25,005 bases of DNA from Myxococcales bacterium (lineage in GTDB: Bacteria; Myxococcota; UBA796; SXON01). Numbering within the stretch: the first letter of the stretch is position 1; each line of letters opens with the position of its first letter. This document shows, piece after piece, positions 23,144 to 25,005 of this stretch. The translations under genes were made by a program, and so were the position numbers. The stretch lies in assembly GCA_009692585.1 (NCBI GenBank), contig SHYX01000058.1, positions 1 through 25,005 of the forward strand, in the 5' to 3' direction. The notes under the pieces were generated by a model. That model searched no databases, had not been told where the DNA came from, and was given only the letters and a program-made list of their open reading frames with translations.

Positions 23144-24597
23144 GCCGTGGGCAGGCGGTCGGCGCGCGGCATGACCAGGAGCTGATACTGCGTCGTCGCC
23201 GCGATGACGGTGCCGCCCAACCCGACGGCCTCTCCGAACACGGCCAGGTCACGTCGCCTGACCAGCAGGTAGTCGAGCTCGCGCAGGCCCAGGCGCGACT
23301 TCTCGGCGAGGCTCTCGCCGTAGGTGTAGCTGCGGCGGAACCCCGAAACGAACAGCGCGCCGTCGGGGTCGGTGGCGATCACCGCGCCATCGGGCACGCC
23401 CCTGACGACGGCCCATTCCGGTCGGACCCGCGGGGAACGTTCGAGGACCGGGCTGACCGTGGGCGAGAGGGCGAGCATCCTCACCCACGGGCGGGAGTGT
23501 ACGGCGTAGATGGCGCCGGCCGCAGCGAGGACCAGGAGCAGGGCCCACCGAGGGACAGAGCCACGGCCGTCGCGGTACGACCGCCAGCGCGTGCGCGTGC
23601 TGCCAGGGAACAGAATGGCCCCGAGATGCGCGAGGCCGTCGATCGTGGCCGCGACAAAGAAGGTGGCGACGGGCGTCATGTGATGGATGTGCCCCCGCCA
23701 ATCGGCGTCGATGCCCGACCCGTTGGGCGTGGTGAGGTGCACGAGGAGCGCGCCGATCCCGGGGAGCGCCAATGTGGGCGACAGCACCGCCAGTCCGGTG
23801 GTCGGCACCAGGAAGTGGATGTAGAACCTGTGGTAGTCCGCCCAGCCGCGCTGGATCGGGGGCAGGTGACCGAACAGCGCCCCCGCGTGCGTCTGGACCG
23901 GCGTTTGATAGCCAACCGCGTCTCGACCAAGCCAGACCACCAGGGCCGTGAAGAGGAGGGCGGTGGTCAGGCCGGTGGCCGCGTAGCGCAGGCGTTGTCG
24001 CCACCCACCCGCGGCGGCGAATCCGAGCACGGGGAGCGTGGCGGCCCACTCCTCGCGGGTGCACGCACACAGGAAGCCGGCCAGCGCAAACCACCACGGC
24101 GAGCCGGTGCGGAGCGCCCACACGGCGCAGAACGCGAACGGGATGCCGAGTACGATGTCCTGGTAGTCGTTGAGCGCCAGGACCCAGAACGGGGGGAAGC
24201 CCGCATACAGGAGCAGCGCCACCGCGCCGCCCAGCACTCCCCCGAACAGGGTGCGACCCAGCCCGAACGCCGGGAGGCACGCGGCCGCCACGAGGCCGAC
24301 CTGCAGGGTGCTCAGCGTCAGCGGCTCAGGCCACAGCCGATAGAACCAGGGCGTGACGTACAGCGCGACGGAGCGGTGTCCCGACCACATCCAATGGTCG
24401 ATGTACCCGCGGTGGATCGTCTGAGAAAACACACCCTCGAACGCGCGATTACGGATGAGCTGCTCGTAGGCGGCGAAACCGTAGCTCTCCACCACGCCCA
24501 GGCCCTGGATCCGGTCCCACGCGGCGGCGCGCAGGGTGCAGAAAAGTACCCATGCAGTGCCGATAGGCAGCAACCAGGGCCCCATTCGCGCGAGCAT
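23131..24597 (-). CDS. DUF2079-type multi-pass membrane protein
   Basis: 488 residues, starting at ATG 24597 or 24585. About ten hydrophobic segments run through most of the protein. Seen: N-terminal helix ending LRAAAWDRIQGLG, HWMWSGHRSVALYVTPWFYRLWPEPLTLSTLQVGLVA (a DUF2079-typical lumenal segment), WVLALNDYQDIVLGIPFAF, and a C-terminal ~100-residue soluble part (VPDGAVIATDPDGALFVSGFRRSYTYGES, then LRELDYLLVRRRD). DUF2079 proteins look like GT-C-type glycosyltransferases acting on lipid-linked sugars, but activity is unproved. The gene is convergent with rng (13-bp overlap) and its upstream side is the repeat-rich patch. Confidence 0.78.
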   Translation of the reverse strand: MLARMGPWLLPIGTAWVLFCTLRAAAWDRIQGLGVVESYGFAAYEQLIRNRAFEGVFSQTIHRGYIDHWMWSGHRSVALYVTPWFYRLWPEPLTLSTLQVGLVAAACLPAFGLGRTLFGGVLGGAVALLLYAGFPPFWVLALNDYQDIVLGIPFAFCAVWALRTGSPWWFALAGFLCACTREEWAATLPVLGFAAAGGWRQRLRYAATGLTTALLFTALVVWLGRDAVGYQTPVQTHAGALFGHLPPIQRGWADYHRFYIHFLVPTTGLAVLSPTLALPGIGALLVHLTTPNGSGIDADWRGHIHHMTPVATFFVAATIDGLAHLGAILFPGSTRTRWRSYRDGRGSVPRWALLLVLAAAGAIYAVHSRPWVRMLALSPTVSPVLERSPRVRPEWAVVRGVPDGAVIATDPDGALFVSGFRRSYTYGESLAEKSRLGLRELDYLLVRRRDLAVFGEAVGLGGTVIAATTQYQLLVMPRADRLPTAYLE

Positions 24598-24670
24598 TCG
24601 ACCCGGTTATCACGGGCTGCGAGATAGCCGGCGACGATGCCAGGGCGGTCGCAAAGTCCGTGGGCCTCGT

Positions 24671-24850
24671 GACCGATGACCGATCGACGAGGTCCGATGA
24701 CCGATGACCGATGACCGAGATTCGGCAACCGAGTCTCGAAAGCCGAGGTTCGAACGCTGAGGTTCGAAAGGCGAAACTCGATTTCCGGCGACCGAGGCTC
24801 AATCGCCGAGTCTCGGATCGCGCCCGTCCGATGAACGAGGTTCGATGAGC
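24671..24850. repeat. Degenerate tandem-repeat patch (7-bp and ~14-bp units)
   Basis: Three exact copies of CCGATGA (24694-24714) follow a further copy at 24673, then a run of ~14-bp imperfect units around CCGAGGTTCGAAAG (24715-24800) and a looser tail with ACGAGGTTCGATGAGCG at 24835-24851. The sequence is open in several frames but reads as low-complexity, for example Ser-Val-Ile-Gly-type repeats on the minus strand. It is probably a non-coding patch between the membrane gene and the transposase end. Confidence 0.75.
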
Positions 24851-24924
24851 GAAGCACTCGTGTGACTCCGGCGATCCACGGGTTGGTTCGGTTGCGGCCC
24901 CGCTTTGGCGGGGGCCGCACCTCC

Positions 24925-25005
24925 TTCGATCTGCTCGTGCAGTTTCGGGTGGTTGTCCTTGACCGACAACACATCGTGGCCGGCCTGCTCCACGATCGGC
25001 GCGGC
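24925..25005 (-). mobile_element. Partial ISAs1-family transposase at the window edge
   Basis: On the minus strand, a frame running off the edge reads IVEQAGHDVLSVKDNHPKLHEQIE, close to the catalytic-region block of ISAs1-family transposases. Downstream the similarity ends and the frame continues as unrelated Pro/Ser/Arg-rich sequence to 24799, so the copy is broken on this side. A GC-rich inverted repeat (24894-24918) follows. The N-terminal part lies outside the window. Confidence 0.7.

Noticed and set aside
22519..24627. A ~700-codon plus-strand frame spanning the end of rng and the DUF2079 gene
   Set aside because: No recognisable domain and strong Arg/Gln/Gly bias. It is a shadow of two well-supported genes on opposite strands.
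24671..24850. CRISPR or attachment site
   Set aside because: Units are short, imperfect and contiguous, with no unique spacers and no integrase nearby.

Overview
The window is a GC-rich (roughly two-thirds G+C by eye) bacterial chromosome segment, densely packed with genes on both strands. Several traits suggest a Myxococcota or other deltaproteobacterial-type lineage, probably from an environmental genome: many lipoproteins, one with an Asp-Thr/Asp-Ala repeat linker; a Ski2-like helicase; a TolB-like propeller lipoprotein with a heme motif; and a eukaryote-like Ser/Thr kinase remnant. This placement is inference. No rRNA or single-copy marker with a decisive signature is present.

Region 1 (208-9425, all minus strand). 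A cyclophilin lipoprotein is followed by a Ski2-like helicase and seven tightly spaced or overlapping genes. These are two membrane proteins, a twin zinc-ribbon/DUF4178 membrane protein, a 70-residue one-helix protein, a DUF350 protein, a membrane-anchored spermidine-synthase-like enzyme, and a Tat-type FAD amine-oxidase-like lipoprotein. The last five look like one envelope-associated, polyamine-type module and are the best candidate for an under-described system here.

Region 2 (9478-11952). A VapBC-type toxin-antitoxin pair is read from what looks like a leaderless promoter. It converges on gltX, tRNA-Gln(CUG) and tRNA-Glu(CUC), which lie in a row on the minus strand and end in a strong shared terminator. 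The enzyme and its (possibly both) tRNA substrates are therefore physically linked.

Region 3 (12004-15001). Divergent lipoprotein genes: a von Willebrand A-type protein on the minus strand, and on the plus strand a propeller protein with one CxxCH motif plus a small translationally coupled lipoprotein.

Region 4 (15002-19078) is a rearranged patch. The last 31 codons and downstream flank of an acyl-CoA carboxylase beta subunit occur twice about 2.2 kb apart. Between the copies are a flavoprotein gene and a typA/bipA fragment that starts exactly at the repeat edge. The intact carboxylase gene follows.

Region 5 (19118-25005). mutL is followed by a wrecked Ser/Thr kinase gene (early stop, catalytic core missing), then an RNase G/E gene. 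A DUF2079 membrane protein gene converges on the RNase gene. The end of the window holds a degenerate tandem-repeat patch and the edge of an ISAs1-type transposase.
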